Positions 1-9,357 of a stretch of DNA of 41,879 nucleotides are shown here, piece by piece (the stretch's first letter is position 1; every line of letters starts with the position of its first letter). A program made the position numbers and the translations under genes. The notes beneath the pieces are model-generated. The model did no database searches. It saw only the letters and a list, made by a program, of their open reading frames with translations, and was not told the DNA's origin. Source of the DNA: Microbacterium sp. (GTDB taxonomy: Bacteria; Actinomycetota; Actinomycetes; Actinomycetales; Microbacteriaceae); assembly GCA_031177765.1 (NCBI GenBank), contig JAPSKH010000017.1:1-41879 (forward strand), read 5' to 3'.

Positions 1-121
1 CGACGCCGTGATGGCCGGCCGCGAGTGGCTGCGTGACCCGCATTACGGGCTGCGGGCCGCCGCCGAGCTCGGGGCCGACATCGACTACTGGCCGCGGCAG
101 TACGTGCGCGCCCGCCGCTGA
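1..121 (+). CDS. NADH:flavin oxidoreductase (old yellow enzyme family), C-terminal fragment
   Basis: The reading frame enters from the left edge (codons start at base 2) and ends with TGA at 119-121. The 39 visible residues include GREWLRDPHYGLRAAAELG followed by YWPRQYVRAR. This resembles the C-terminus of YqjM/NemA-type flavin-dependent ene-reductases, where a 'GRE-LLR-P' helix near the end is followed by a short tail with an aromatic-P-x-x-Y motif. The start and all FMN-binding residues lie outside the window. The family call is therefore from the tail alone and is moderately secure. Confidence 0.62.
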   Translation, partial: DAVMAGREWLRDPHYGLRAAAELGADIDYWPRQYVRARR

Positions 122-123
122 TC

Positions 124-202
124 CACGAATTCGATCCGGTCGCTGCACGAGTTCGGATCTTGCCCCATCCACGGATTCGGGTCCCGGCTGCGGATTCGGA
201 TG
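124..202. repeat. degenerate direct repeats, about 22-24 nt period
   Basis: Three related 14-mers of the form CACGRRTTCGGRTC start at 124, 146 and 170, and a shorter version (CGGATTCGGATG) starts at 191. The last copy is part of the left arm of the terminator hairpin at 190-228. The repeats lie in the 171-nt gap between two convergent genes. Nothing else is recognisable there. Confidence 0.55.
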
Positions 203-228
203 CCTCGCCACGAGGCATCCGAATCCGC
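190..228. terminator. bidirectional terminator hairpin
   Basis: Perfect 18-bp inverted repeat (arms 190-207 and 211-228) with a 3-nt loop CCA. It lies between the convergent oxidoreductase gene and the CNNM gene. There is no clear T tract, as is common for actinobacterial terminators. The stem contains CGGATGCCTCG. Confidence 0.75.
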
Positions 229-292
229 CGTACCGATCCGAATCCCAGTCGCGGGTGGCGGACCGGGTGCGTGCCGCTCTTCGTGAGCCCGG

Positions 293-1351
293 TCAGTACC
301 CGCGGCGACGGGTGGCGTCCTGCACCTCGCCGATGAGCTCCTCGATGATGTCCTCGAGGAAGAGCACCGCCGTGGTGCGGCCGCTGTCGTCGCGCACCTG
401 CGCGAGGTGCCGGCCGGCCCGCCGCATCACGGCCAGCGCGTCCTCGAGGTCCGTCGACTCCAGCACCGGCACCATGTGATGGATGCGCTTGCCCGGGATC
501 GGCCGGGCCGCATCGGAGTCGGCATCCGGCCCCTCGGCGGCCCGCAGGATGTCCTTGAGGTGGACGTACCCGACCGGCACGTTCTCCTCGTCCACGATGA
601 CGTAGCGCGAGAAGCCGTGCTTGGCCACCGCGCGCTCGATCTCGTGCGGCGTGGTCGTCTCGGGAAGGGTCACCAGCTCCGACAGCGGCACCGCGACGTC
701 GGCGGCCTTCTTGTCCGTGAACTCCACGGCGGCGGCCACCGTCCCGGCCGTGTCGTCGAGGACCCCCTCGATGCGCGACTGGTTCACGATCGTGGCGACC
801 TCCTCCAGTGTGAAGGTCGACGTGGCCTCGTCCTTGGGCTCGACACGGAACAGGCGGACGACGTGGTTGGCCACCCAGTTCAACGACACGATCACGGGGT
901 GGAACACCTTCGAGACCCACACCAGCGGCGTCGCGAGCATCAGCACGGCCCGGTCGGGCACCGAGAAGGCGAGGTTCTTCGGCACCATCTCGCCGAACAC
1001 CACGTGCAGGTACGACACCAGCAGCAGCGCGATGACGAAGGCGACGGTGTCCACGACGGGTTCGCTCCACCCCGTCAGCCCCAGGGGCTCCGCCAGCAGG
1101 TGATGGATCGCCGGCTCCGACACGTTCAGGATCAGCAGCGAGCAGATCGTGATGCCGAGCTGGCTGGTCGCCAGCATGAGCGTCGCATGCTCCATGGCGT
1201 ACAGCGCGGTCTTGGCCGAGCGGGACCCCTTCTCGGCGCGCGGCTCGATCTGGGAGCGCCGCGCCGAGATCACGGCGAACTCGGCGCCGACGAAGAAGGC
1301 GTTGGCGACCAGCAGCACGAACAGCCACGCGATTCCTGCCCAGTCGTTCAT
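293..1351 (-). CDS. CNNM/hemolysin-family membrane protein with CBS domains (lacks CorC domain)
   Basis: 352 residues. An N-terminal DUF21/CNNM transmembrane region (about 1-170, with the typical 'VGAEFAVISARRSQIE' and 'GEMVPKNLAFSVPDRA' motifs) is followed by a CBS pair (about 200-330) ending near 'FLEDIIEELIGEVQD'. Family members are implicated in Mg/Co transport or homeostasis, but the substrate is not determined by sequence. Unlike the adjacent paralogue it ends straight after the CBS pair, so the cytosolic CorC_HlyC domain is missing. The ATG overlaps the stop of the upstream gene by 4 nt (1348-1351), indicating a two-gene operon with translational coupling. Confidence 0.88.
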   Translation of the reverse strand: MNDWAGIAWLFVLLVANAFFVGAEFAVISARRSQIEPRAEKGSRSAKTALYAMEHATLMLATSQLGITICSLLILNVSEPAIHHLLAEPLGLTGWSEPVVDTVAFVIALLLVSYLHVVFGEMVPKNLAFSVPDRAVLMLATPLVWVSKVFHPVIVSLNWVANHVVRLFRVEPKDEATSTFTLEEVATIVNQSRIEGVLDDTAGTVAAAVEFTDKKAADVAVPLSELVTLPETTTPHEIERAVAKHGFSRYVIVDEENVPVGYVHLKDILRAAEGPDADSDAARPIPGKRIHHMVPVLESTDLEDALAVMRRAGRHLAQVRDDSGRTTAVLFLEDIIEELIGEVQDATRRRGY

Positions 1352-2682
1352 CGGCGCTCACCCCCCTCCGCCGCGACCTCGTCGTGCGGCATCGGTGCGG
1401 GCGTGAAGCGCACGCGGTCGACGCGTCGACCGTCCATGCGCTGCACCTCGATCGTGCCGTCGTCGAGCTCGACGCTGTCGCCGACCACCGGGATGCGCTC
1501 GAGGACGCTCATGATGAATCCGCCGACGGTGTCGTAGACGTCGCCCTCCGGGATGCGGATGCCGGTGCGGTCGCGGACCTCGTCGGGGCGGAGGTCGCCC
1601 GGGAAGATGACCGAGTCCTGCGCACGGACGATGCCGGCGCGGCGGCGGTCGTGCTCGTCGAGCACCTCGCCGACGATCTCCTCGACGAGATCCTCCAGGG
1701 TGACCACGCCGGCGGTGCCGCCGTACTCGTCGACGACGACCGCCATCTGGTAGCCGCGTGCGCGCAGCTCGGCGACCAGCGCGTCCAGGTGCACGGTCTC
1801 CGGGAAGCGAAGCGGCTCGGTGGCCAGGGCGGCGGCCGGCACGTCCTGACGCCGCTCCCGCGGCACGCCGACCGCGGCCTTCAGATGGACGATGCCGGTG
1901 ATGTCGTCCATGGACTCGCCGTAGATGGGGAAGCGGCTGTGACCGGTGCGGCGGGCCAGCTGGATGATCTCCTCCACCGGATCGTCGGCGGCGAGGGCGT
2001 GGATGCGGGGGCGCGGCGTCATGACGTCGGCTGCCGTCAGGCGCGCGAAGGTGAGGCTGCGGTCCAGCAGTGACGCGGTGTCCTCCTCGAGCACGCCGGC
2101 GCTCGCGGAGCGGCGCACCAGGCTCGACAGCTCCTCCGCCGTCCGCGCCCCGGAGAGCTCCTCCTTCGGCTCGATCCCGATGGCGCGCAGCACCCCGTTC
2201 GCGCTGCCGTTGAGCACCGCGATGGCGGGCCGGAACACCGTCGTGAAGGCGACCTGGAACGGCATGACGAGCTTTGCCGTCTGACGGGGGATCGCCAGCG
2301 CGAAGTTCTTCGGGACGAGCTCGCCGATGATCATCGAGAAGACCGTGGCGATCGCCACGCCGATGATCGCGGCGAGCGGGCGCGAGATCTCCTCGGGCAT
2401 GCCGGAGGCGTCGAAGACCGGCGCGAGCAGGTTCGAGATCGCCGGCTCCATGGTGTAACCGGTCAGCAGCGTCGTCAGCGTGATGCCCAGCTGGGCGCTG
2501 GAGAGATGGGTCGAGGTGATCCGCAGCGCGCTGATGGTCAGCGAGAGCCGGCTCTCCCCCGCCTCGCGGCGGGCCTCGAGGTCGGCACGGTCGAGATTGA
2601 CCAGCGCGAACTCACTGGCGACGAACAAACCGGTGCCGATTGTCAGCAGGAGCCCCACGCCCAGCATGACGTAATCCATCAC
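1348..2682 (-). CDS. CNNM/hemolysin-family protein with CBS pair and CorC_HlyC domain
   Basis: 444 residues: an N-terminal DUF21 membrane domain (about 1-190, with '[15 protein letters not shown]' and '[15 protein letters not shown]'), a CBS pair (about 215-340, '[10 protein letters not shown]...HSRFPIYG', '[25 protein letters not shown]') and a C-terminal CorC_HlyC domain (about 355-430, '[16 protein letters not shown]'). This is the full CorC-like architecture linked to divalent cation homeostasis. It is first in a two-gene minus-strand operon with the paralogue that overlaps its stop. ATG 2682 is preceded by a purine-rich GGGGGTGA. A 196-nt divergent gap separates it from the YihY-like gene. 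Confidence 0.9.
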   Translation of the reverse strand: MMDYVMLGVGLLLTIGTGLFVASEFALVNLDRADLEARREAGESRLSLTISALRITSTHLSSAQLGITLTTLLTGYTMEPAISNLLAPVFDASGMPEEISRPLAAIIGVAIATVFSMIIGELVPKNFALAIPRQTAKLVMPFQVAFTTVFRPAIAVLNGSANGVLRAIGIEPKEELSGARTAEELSSLVRRSASAGVLEEDTASLLDRSLTFARLTAADVMTPRPRIHALAADDPVEEIIQLARRTGHSRFPIYGESMDDITGIVHLKAAVGVPRERRQDVPAAALATEPLRFPETVHLDALVAELRARGYQMAVVVDEYGGTAGVVTLEDLVEEIVGEVLDEHDRRRAGIVRAQDSVIFPGDLRPDEVRDRTGIRIPEGDVYDTVGGFIMSVLERIPVVGDSVELDDGTIEVQRMDGRRVDRVRFTPAPMPHDEVAAEGGERR

Positions 2683-2878
2683 GCGTCACCCCCGATCGAA
2701 CGGGAAGCGGGTCGGTGGGGCGAGCGTCTACAACTAGGAGGGTCGTCCATCGTGCCGTCCAGTGTAGCGGCACCGCCCTCCCCGAAGCCGTCGTTTGTCA
2801 AGCCCCTGCCCGCCCCGCGAGGCCGATGCGCACGATGGGCAGCCGGCGCCAGGACCGCCGGACGAGTGGAGACAGACC

Positions 2879-3937
2879 ATGACCGCCGCCGACACGAACA
2901 CCGCCGACCGGAACGCACCCGATCCGGACCATCCCGACAAGCCGGACAGCCCCGCCGAGGTCGAGAAGCGGTCGTGGAAGTACATCCTCGTCAAGACGCT
3001 GCGGGAGTTCGGCGCCGACCAGTGCACCGACATCGCCGCCGCGCTGACCTACTACGCGGTGCTGGCCCTGTTCCCGGCGCTGCTGGCCGTCTTCTCCATC
3101 CTGGGTGTCATCGGTCAGAGCGAGCAGGCTGTGGGCGCCATCATGGGCATCGTCGAGCAGGTCGCTCCCGACGCGGCCGAGTCGCTCCGAGGGCCGCTTG
3201 AAAGCATCGCGAACTCCCCCGCCGCGGGATTGGCCCTCATCACCGGTCTCCTGCTGGCGCTGTGGTCCGCATCCGGGTACGTGCGGGCCTTCAGCCGCGG
3301 CATGAACCGGATCTACGAGATCCGCGAGGGACGGCCGTTCTGGAAGCTCGTGCCGTCACAGCTCCTGGTCACCCTGATCGGGGTGGCGCTGGTGGCCGTC
3401 GCCGTCGTCATCCTGGTGATCTCGGGCCCCGTGGCCGACGCGATCGGCTCCGCGCTGGGCCTGAGCGAGGTCGTGCTGACGATCTGGTCGTTCGCGAGGT
3501 GGGTGGTTCTCGCGTTCATCGTGGTGCTGATGGTGGCGATCCTGTACTACGCCACCCCGAACGCGAAGCAGCCGAAGTTCCGCTGGATCAGCCTCGGCTC
3601 CCTCATCGCCATCCTCGTTCTGGCCATCGCCTCGACGCTGTTCGGGCTGTACGTCGCGAACTTCTCCAACTACGACCGGACGTACGGTTCGCTGGCCGGG
3701 GTGATCATCTTCCTGCTGTGGCTGTGGATCGCCAACATGGCGCTGCTGTTCGGGGCGGAGTTCGATGCCGAGCTCGAACGCGGCCGGCAGCTGCAGGCGG
3801 GCATCGCGGCCGAAGAGGACATCCAGCTTCCGCCCCGCGACACCCGCAAGAGCGACAAGGCGATCGCGAAGGAGAGGAAGGACGTCGAGGAGGGCCGGCG
3901 GATCCGCGAGAGCCACGACGACGACGATCGCGCGTGA
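2879..3937 (+). CDS. YihY/BrkB-family inner membrane protein
   Basis: 352 residues from ATG 2879, chosen because GGAG lies at 2868-2871, 7 nt upstream; longer in-frame starts lack this. A charged N-terminus (about 40 residues) is followed by 'ADQCTDIAAALTYYAVLALFPALLAVFSILG' and about six membrane segments ending at 'WLWIANMALLFGAEFDAELERGR', the typical YihY/UPF0761 pattern. A highly charged cytoplasmic tail (about 310-352) follows. The biochemical role of the family is not established (the name 'ribonuclease BN' is historical and wrong). The gene stands alone, convergent with guaB1. Confidence 0.9.
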   Translation: MTAADTNTADRNAPDPDHPDKPDSPAEVEKRSWKYILVKTLREFGADQCTDIAAALTYYAVLALFPALLAVFSILGVIGQSEQAVGAIMGIVEQVAPDAAESLRGPLESIANSPAAGLALITGLLLALWSASGYVRAFSRGMNRIYEIREGRPFWKLVPSQLLVTLIGVALVAVAVVILVISGPVADAIGSALGLSEVVLTIWSFARWVVLAFIVVLMVAILYYATPNAKQPKFRWISLGSLIAILVLAIASTLFGLYVANFSNYDRTYGSLAGVIIFLLWLWIANMALLFGAEFDAELERGRQLQAGIAAEEDIQLPPRDTRKSDKAIAKERKDVEEGRRIRESHDDDDRA

Positions 3938-3946
3938 GGGAGGACC

Positions 3947-3963
3947 GGGCCGCGGAGCGGCCC
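3947..3963. terminator. short GC-rich hairpin between convergent genes
   Basis: GGGCCGC (3947-3953), loop GGA, GCGGCCC (3957-3963). Two more G-C pairs can form with a single bulge. It sits in the 31-nt gap between the YihY-like gene and guaB1 and could serve both. It has no T tract and is the only terminator here without the GGATGC word. Confidence 0.45.
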
Positions 3964-3968
3964 CGGGC

Positions 3969-5426
3969 TCACCAGCTGACCGGGAGCGCCTTGCCCTCCT
4001 CGTAGCCGGCGGCCGACTGCAGGCCCACGCGCGCCCGCTCGTGGAATTCGCCCACCGTCGCCGCCCCGGCGTACGTGAACGAGGACCGCACGCCCGACGT
4101 GATCATGTCGAGCAGGTCCTCGACGCCCGGCCGCAGCGGGTCGAGATAGATCCGCGACGACGAGATGCCTTCGGCGAACAGCTCCTTCCGCGCGAGCTCG
4201 TACGGGTCGAGGCGCCCGAAGCGGTCATGCACGGCCTTGGTCGAGGCCATCCCCCACGATTCCTTGTAGGCGCGTCCGTCACCGTCGACCTGCAGCTCGC
4301 CCGGGGCCTCGATGGTGCCGGCGAACCAGGAGCCGATCATGACCGACGCCGCGCCTGCCGCCAGGGCGAGGGCCACATCGCGCGGGTAGCGGATGCCGCC
4401 GTCGGCCCAGACGTGGGCGCCGACGGCGCGGGCCGCCTCGGCGGTCTCCAGCACCGCCGAGAACTGCGGACGCCCGACGGCGGTCATCATGCGTGTGGTG
4501 CACATCGCTCCCGGCCCCACACCGACCTTCAGGATGCCGGCACCCGCGGCGACCAGGTCGCTGACTCCATCCGCCGTCACGATGTTGCCGGCGGCGATCG
4601 GGATGCCGAGGTCGAGGTCTGCGACCGCGCGCAGCGCCCGCAGCATCCCCTCCTGATGCCCGTGCGCGGTGTCGACGACGAGCACGTCCACGCCCGCGGC
4701 GGCCAGCGCCCGCGCCTTCGCCGCGACGTCGCCGTTGATGCCGACCGCGGCGGCGACGCTCAGCCGGCCGGCGCCGTCGACGGCGGGCCGGTAGAGCGTC
4801 GAGCGCAGGGCGCTGCGGCGCGAGAGCGTGCCGACGAGGTGACCGTGCTGCAGCACGCACACCATGTCCGCCCCCGCGGCGACGATCACGTCGAAGGCGT
4901 GACGAGCGGTCTCGATGTCGTCGGCGTCGATGGCTGCCTCGCGTCCGCGCGCCAGGTCGCCCAGGCGCGCGTCGGGCAGGGCCGTTCCCAGCCGCGTCGC
5001 CGGCACGACACCGAGGATGTCGTCCGCGTCGACACGCCCCTCGGATGCCTCCGCCACGACGATCCCATGCCCATCCGTCGCGGGAAGCATCCGGGCCGCA
5101 TCCGCCACGGTGGCGTCCGGCGGCAGCACGATCGGAGTGTCCCAGCGCACCGGCTGGTCCTTGACCCAGCGGATGGCCGCATCCAGGTCCTGCAGCGGCA
5201 TGTCCTGGGGCAGGACGCCCAGGCCCCCGCGGCGGGCGAGGGTCGCGGCCAGTCGTGCGCCGGTGACGGAGTTCATGTTGGCCGACACCAGCGGAATCGT
5301 CGCGGTGGTGCCGTCGCCGGGCGACAGATCGACGTCCAGCCGGCTGGCGATGGCCGAGCGCCGCGGTACGAGGAACACATCCGAGTACGTCAGATCGACG
5401 TCGGGCTGCTGGCCGTAGAACTCCAT
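3969..5426 (-). CDS. guaB1: GuaB1-family IMP dehydrogenase-related protein (probable GMP reductase)
   Basis: 485 residues from ATG 5426. IMPDH/GMPR TIM barrel with an inserted CBS region (about 92-212). The catalytic loop reads GVGPGAMCTTRMM, with the nucleophilic Cys at about 309, preceded by 'VDTAHGHQEGM' and 'AAGNIVTADG'. Actinobacterial GuaB1 (studied in mycobacteria) acts as a CBS-containing GMP reductase in purine salvage rather than as IMPDH; assignment to GuaB1 rests on the N-terminus 'DLTYSDVFLVPRRS' and the overall pattern. A TTG at 5435 in frame is unlikely to be the start because it shares a base with the predicted -10 box TACCCT, which places the transcript start almost at ATG 5426. 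Confidence 0.9.
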   Translation of the reverse strand: MEFYGQQPDVDLTYSDVFLVPRRSAIASRLDVDLSPGDGTTATIPLVSANMNSVTGARLAATLARRGGLGVLPQDMPLQDLDAAIRWVKDQPVRWDTPIVLPPDATVADAARMLPATDGHGIVVAEASEGRVDADDILGVVPATRLGTALPDARLGDLARGREAAIDADDIETARHAFDVIVAAGADMVCVLQHGHLVGTLSRRSALRSTLYRPAVDGAGRLSVAAAVGINGDVAAKARALAAAGVDVLVVDTAHGHQEGMLRALRAVADLDLGIPIAAGNIVTADGVSDLVAAGAGILKVGVGPGAMCTTRMMTAVGRPQFSAVLETAEAARAVGAHVWADGGIRYPRDVALALAAGAASVMIGSWFAGTIEAPGELQVDGDGRAYKESWGMASTKAVHDRFGRLDPYELARKELFAEGISSSRIYLDPLRPGVEDLLDMITSGVRSSFTYAGAATVGEFHERARVGLQSAAGYEEGKALPVSW

Positions 5427-5434
5427 GATCGGCA

Positions 5435-5440
5435 AGGGTA
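5435..5440 (-). promoter_or_regulatory. -10 element of guaB1 (near-leaderless)
   Basis: TACCCT on the minus strand (5440 to 5435), 8 nt before ATG 5426. With the usual 6-7 nt from -10 to the transcript start, the mRNA would begin one or two bases before the start codon. No convincing -35 is visible. Confidence 0.5.
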
Positions 5441-5524
5441 ATGACCCTTCCTGTGCGCACCATGATGCGTGGTGCGGGCGCCGGAAGGCACCGCGGATGC
5501 CGGGACCGCCGCCGCAGACTGGGC

Positions 5525-5530
5525 TAGGCT
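5525..5530 (+). promoter_or_regulatory. -10 element upstream of kgd
   Basis: TAGGCT on the plus strand. It matches the TAnnnT boxes seen elsewhere in the window, but here it lies about 76 nt before the preferred kgd start. kgd would then have a leader of about 70 nt. Confidence 0.4.
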
Positions 5531-5539
5531 TAAGGACGC

Positions 5540-5590
5540 GTGCTCAGGCATCCAGCGGCCTTCGCGCATGTCCCAGAACTTCACCGATGA
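5540..5590 (+). CDS. possible leader peptide uORF in the kgd 5' region
   Basis: A 16-codon frame, GTG 5540 to TGA 5588-5590, begins 9 nt after the TAGGCT box and ends 16 nt before the kgd GTG at 5607. It is out of frame with kgd. The gap from the -10 is slightly longer than at the other leaderless genes in the window. The peptide (VLRHPAAFAHVPELHR) resembles nothing I know. Translation is speculative. Confidence 0.18.
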   Translation: MLRHPAAFAHVPELHR

Positions 5591-5606
5591 AAGCAGGCGA
5601 TCCAGC

Positions 5607-8600
5607 GTGTCGAGCCAGGTGACGGGCCTCGGGGTTTCGAACGAAGGAGAGTTCGGAGCCAACGAATGGCTCGTCGACGAGCTGTACGAGCAGTTCAAGA
5701 TCGACCGGAACTCCGTCGACAAGGCGTGGTGGCCCGTCCTCGAGGCCTATCACCCCGTCGACGGCGGGGCATCCTCGGGATCCTCCGCCCCCGCGACCGC
5801 ACCGGCGGAGCCGCCCGCCGCCACCCCTTCGGCGACGCAGCCGGCGGAGGCGGAGCAGCGCCCGGTGACCGCACCCGCTCCCGTCATCGGCGCGCAGCCG
5901 GTGGCGGCGCGCACGACCGCGCGGCCCGCCGCCCCCCAGCCCATCCCCGCGCAGGCTCCCAAGGTGGAGCTGTCGGCCGCGGAGGCTGCGGCAGAGGACA
6001 AGGTCACCGTCCTCAAGGGCATGCCGAAGACGCTCGCGGCCAACATGGACGAGTCGCTGACCGTTCCGACGGCCACGAGTGTGCGCACGGTGCCGGCCAA
6101 GCTCATGATCGACAACCGGATCGTGATCAACAACCACATGTCGCGCACGCGCGGCGGCAAGGTCAGCTTCACGCACCTGATCGGCTGGGCGATCATCCAG
6201 GCGCTCAAGGAGTTCCCGAGCCAGAACGTCTTCTACGCCGAGGTGGACGGCAAGCCGTCGGTCGTCGCGCCCGCCCACGTGAACCTCGGCATCGCGATCG
6301 ACCTGCCGCGCCCCGATGGCAGCCGCGCCCTGCTCGTGCCGAGCATCAAGCGCGCCGACCAGCTGACCTTCGGCGAGTACCTCACGACGTACGAGGACCT
6401 CGTCACCCGCGCACGCAACAACAAGCTCACCGCCGCGGACTTCCAGGGCACCACGATCTCGCTGACCAACCCCGGCGGCATCGGCACGGTGCACTCGGTG
6501 CCGCGCCTGATGAAGGGCCAGGGCTGCATCGTCGGCGCCGGCGCGCTGGAGTACCCCGCCGAGTTCCAGGGTGCGAGCGACAAGACGCTCAACGAGCTCG
6601 CGATCGGCAAGACGATCACGCTCACGAGCACCTACGACCACCGGGTCATCCAGGGCGCCGGCTCGGGCGAGTTCCTCAAGAAGGTGCACGAGCTCCTCAC
6701 CGGGCAGCGCGGCTTCTACGAGGACATCTTCGCCGCGCTGCGCATCCCCTACGCCCCCATCCGCTGGGCCGCCGACATCAACGTCGACCTCGCCGAGCGG
6801 GTCGACAAGACCGCACGCGTGCAGGAGCTCATCAACTCGTTCCGCGTGCGCGGCCACCTGATGGCCGACACCGACCCCCTCGAGTACGTGCAGCGCACGC
6901 ACCCGGATCTCGAGATCGAGAGCCACGGGCTGACCTTCTGGGACCTCGACCGCGAGTTCGTCACCAACGGCTTCGGCGGCAAGCGCCAGATGAAGCTCCG
7001 CGACATCCTGGGCGTGCTGCGTGACTCGTACTGCCGCACCATCGGCATCGAGTACATGCACATCCAGGACCCCGAGCAGCGCGCGTGGTTCCAGGAGAAC
7101 GTCGAGGTCAAGTACCAGAAGCCCGGGCACGACGAGCAGCTGCGGATCCTCGAGAAGCTCAACCAGGCGGAGGCGTTCGAGACGTTCCTGCAGACGAAGT
7201 ACGTCGGCCAGAAGCGGTTCAGCCTCGAGGGCGGCGAGTCGCTCATCCCGCTCCTCGACGAGATCCTGCAGGGCGCCGCCGAGGCGGGCCTGGACGGCGC
7301 GGCGATCGGCATGGCGCACCGCGGCCGGCTGAACGTCCTGACCAACATCGCCGGGAAGACCTACGGGCAGGTGTTCCGCGAGTTCGAGGGCTCCGTGGCC
7401 ATCGGCTCCAAGAGCGGCTCCGGCGACGTCAAGTACCACCTCGGGACCGAGGGGACGTTCGTGGCCGACGGCAGGCAGGAGCTGCCGGTCTATCTCGCCG
7501 CGAACCCGTCGCACCTGGAGACGGTCGACGGCGTCCTCGAGGGGATCGTCCGGGCCAAGCAGGACCGCAAGCCCGTCGGAAGCTTCTCGTGGCTGCCCAT
7601 CCTCGTCCACGGCGACGCGGCGTTCGCGGGTCAGGGCGTGGTCGTCGAGACGCTGCAGATGTCGCAGCTGCGCGGCTACCGCACCGGCGGCACGATCCAC
7701 GTGGTGGTCAACAACCAGGTCGGCTTCACCACCACGCCGCAGGACGGCCGCACGTCGGTGTACGCCACGGACGTGGCCAAGACCATCCAGGCGCCGATCT
7801 TCCACGTCAACGGCGACGACCCGGAGGCTGTGACCCGCGTGGCGCAGCTGGCGTTCGCGTACCGTGAGCGCTTCCACCGCGACGTCGTGATCGACCTCGT
7901 CTGCTACCGCCGTCGCGGTCACAACGAGGGCGACGACCCCTCGATGACGCAGCCGCTCATGACGAACCTCATCGAGGCCAAGCGCTCGGTGCGTCGCCTG
8001 TACACCGAGGCCCTCGTCGGCCGCGGCGACATCACCGAGGAGGAGTACGACAAGGCCAAGCAGGACTTCCAGAACCGCCTCGAGATCGCCTTCGCCGAGA
8101 CCCATGCGGCCGAGACCGGCTCGTCGCCGGTGGTCGAGGTGGATGCTTCGGCGATCGAGCCTGCCGCCGGCGAGCCGGAGACGACGGGGGTGTCCCGCGA
8201 GGCTGTGCACCTCATCGGCGACGCGTTCGTGAACAAGCCCGACGGCTTCACGGTGCACAACAAGCTGCAGCAGCTGCTCGACAAGCGCCTCGACATGAGT
8301 CGCAACGGGTCCATCGACTGGGGCTTCGCCGAGCTGCTCGCCTTCGGGACGCTTCTGCTGGAGAAGACGAACGTGCGCCTGGCGGGGCAGGATTCGCGCC
8401 GCGGCACGTTCGTGCAGCGCCACGCCGTGCTCCACGACCGCTCCAACGGGCAGGAGTGGATCCCGCTGGCGAATCTCAGCGACGACCAGGGCCGCTTCTG
8501 GGTGTACGACTCGCTGCTGAGCGAGTACGCCGCGATGGCGTTCGAGTACGGCTACTCCGTGGAGCGCGCCGACGCCTTGGTGCTGTGGGAGGCGCAGTTC

Positions 8601-9335
8601 GGCGACTTCGCCAACGGCGCCCAGTCCGTCGTGGACGAGTTCATCTCCTCGGCCGAGCAGAAGTGGGGCCAGCAGTCGAGCGTCGTGCTGCTGCTCCCCC
8701 ACGGCTACGAAGGTCAGGGCCCGGACCACTCCTCGGGACGCATCGAGCGCTACCTGCAGATGTGCGCGCAGGACAACATGATCGTCGCACGGCCGTCCAC
8801 TCCCGCCTCGTACTTCCACCTGCTTCGTCGGCAGGCGTACGCGCGACCGCGCCGGCCGCTGATCGTCTTCACCCCGAAGGCGATGCTGCGCCTGCGCGGG
8901 GCGACGAGCCCCGTCGAGGCGTTCCTCGAGGGCCGCTTCCGCCCGGTGCTCGACGACGATCGCGGAATCGACAAGAGCGGTGTCAAGCGCGTGCTGCTGC
9001 ACTCGGGCAAGATCCACTGGGACCTGCGGGCCGAGCTGGAGAAGAACCCCAACCCCGCGATCGCGCTCGTGCGGCTCGAGCAGTTCTACCCGGCGCCGAT
9101 CGACGACCTCAACGCGGTCATCGAGCAGTACCCGGATGCCGAACTGGTCTGGGTCCAGGACGAGCCCGAGAACCAGGGCGCGTGGCCCTTCATCGCGCTC
9201 GAGGTCGCCGACCGGCTCAACGGCCGGCCGATCCGACGGGTGTCCCGCCCCGCCGCGGCGTCCACGGCGACCGGCTCCCCCAAGGTGCACGCGGTCGAGC
9301 AGGCCGCCATCATGCAGAAGGCGCTCACGCTCTGA
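5607..9335 (+). CDS. kgd: multifunctional 2-oxoglutarate decarboxylase/dehydrogenase (fused E2-E1)
   Basis: About 1242 residues from GTG 5607. The start was chosen because the protein then begins just before the conserved 'GANEWLVDELYEQFK' helix and AAGCAGG lies about 10 nt upstream; ATG 5568 is an alternative without a ribosome site. The order is N-terminal E1-type helix, Ala/Pro-rich linker (about 45-125), E2 succinyltransferase core without a lipoyl domain (about 130-370, active-site 'TYDHRVIQGAGSG'), then the thiamine-diphosphate E1 domain (about 400-1240, 'GMAHRGRLNVL', 'HLGTEGTF', 'GDAAFAGQG', 'YRRRGHNEGDDPSMTQP'). This is the actinobacterial KGD/OdhA architecture, feeding the TCA cycle at 2-oxoglutarate and in relatives controlled by the FHA protein GarA/OdhI. 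Confidence 0.96.
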   Translation: MSSQVTGLGVSNEGEFGANEWLVDELYEQFKIDRNSVDKAWWPVLEAYHPVDGGASSGSSAPATAPAEPPAATPSATQPAEAEQRPVTAPAPVIGAQPVAARTTARPAAPQPIPAQAPKVELSAAEAAAEDKVTVLKGMPKTLAANMDESLTVPTATSVRTVPAKLMIDNRIVINNHMSRTRGGKVSFTHLIGWAIIQALKEFPSQNVFYAEVDGKPSVVAPAHVNLGIAIDLPRPDGSRALLVPSIKRADQLTFGEYLTTYEDLVTRARNNKLTAADFQGTTISLTNPGGIGTVHSVPRLMKGQGCIVGAGALEYPAEFQGASDKTLNELAIGKTITLTSTYDHRVIQGAGSGEFLKKVHELLTGQRGFYEDIFAALRIPYAPIRWAADINVDLAERVDKTARVQELINSFRVRGHLMADTDPLEYVQRTHPDLEIESHGLTFWDLDREFVTNGFGGKRQMKLRDILGVLRDSYCRTIGIEYMHIQDPEQRAWFQENVEVKYQKPGHDEQLRILEKLNQAEAFETFLQTKYVGQKRFSLEGGESLIPLLDEILQGAAEAGLDGAAIGMAHRGRLNVLTNIAGKTYGQVFREFEGSVAIGSKSGSGDVKYHLGTEGTFVADGRQELPVYLAANPSHLETVDGVLEGIVRAKQDRKPVGSFSWLPILVHGDAAFAGQGVVVETLQMSQLRGYRTGGTIHVVVNNQVGFTTTPQDGRTSVYATDVAKTIQAPIFHVNGDDPEAVTRVAQLAFAYRERFHRDVVIDLVCYRRRGHNEGDDPSMTQPLMTNLIEAKRSVRRLYTEALVGRGDITEEEYDKAKQDFQNRLEIAFAETHAAETGSSPVVEVDASAIEPAAGEPETTGVSREAVHLIGDAFVNKPDGFTVHNKLQQLLDKRLDMSRNGSIDWGFAELLAFGTLLLEKTNVRLAGQDSRRGTFVQRHAVLHDRSNGQEWIPLANLSDDQGRFWVYDSLLSEYAAMAFEYGYSVERADALVLWEAQFGDFANGAQSVVDEFISSAEQKWGQQSSVVLLLPHGYEGQGPDHSSGRIERYLQMCAQDNMIVARPSTPASYFHLLRRQAYARPRRPLIVFTPKAMLRLRGATSPVEAFLEGRFRPVLDDDRGIDKSGVKRVLLHSGKIHWDLRAELEKNPNPAIALVRLEQFYPAPIDDLNAVIEQYPDAELVWVQDEPENQGAWPFIALEVADRLNGRPIRRVSRPAAASTATGSPKVHAVEQAAIMQKALTL

Positions 9336-9357
9336 CGGCTGCGCCCGGCAGCGTTCG

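Noticed and set aside
3765..5441. A 558-codon plus-strand frame opposite guaB1
   Set aside because: Arg/His/Gly-rich shadow with no recognisable motif; guaB1 on the minus strand is complete.
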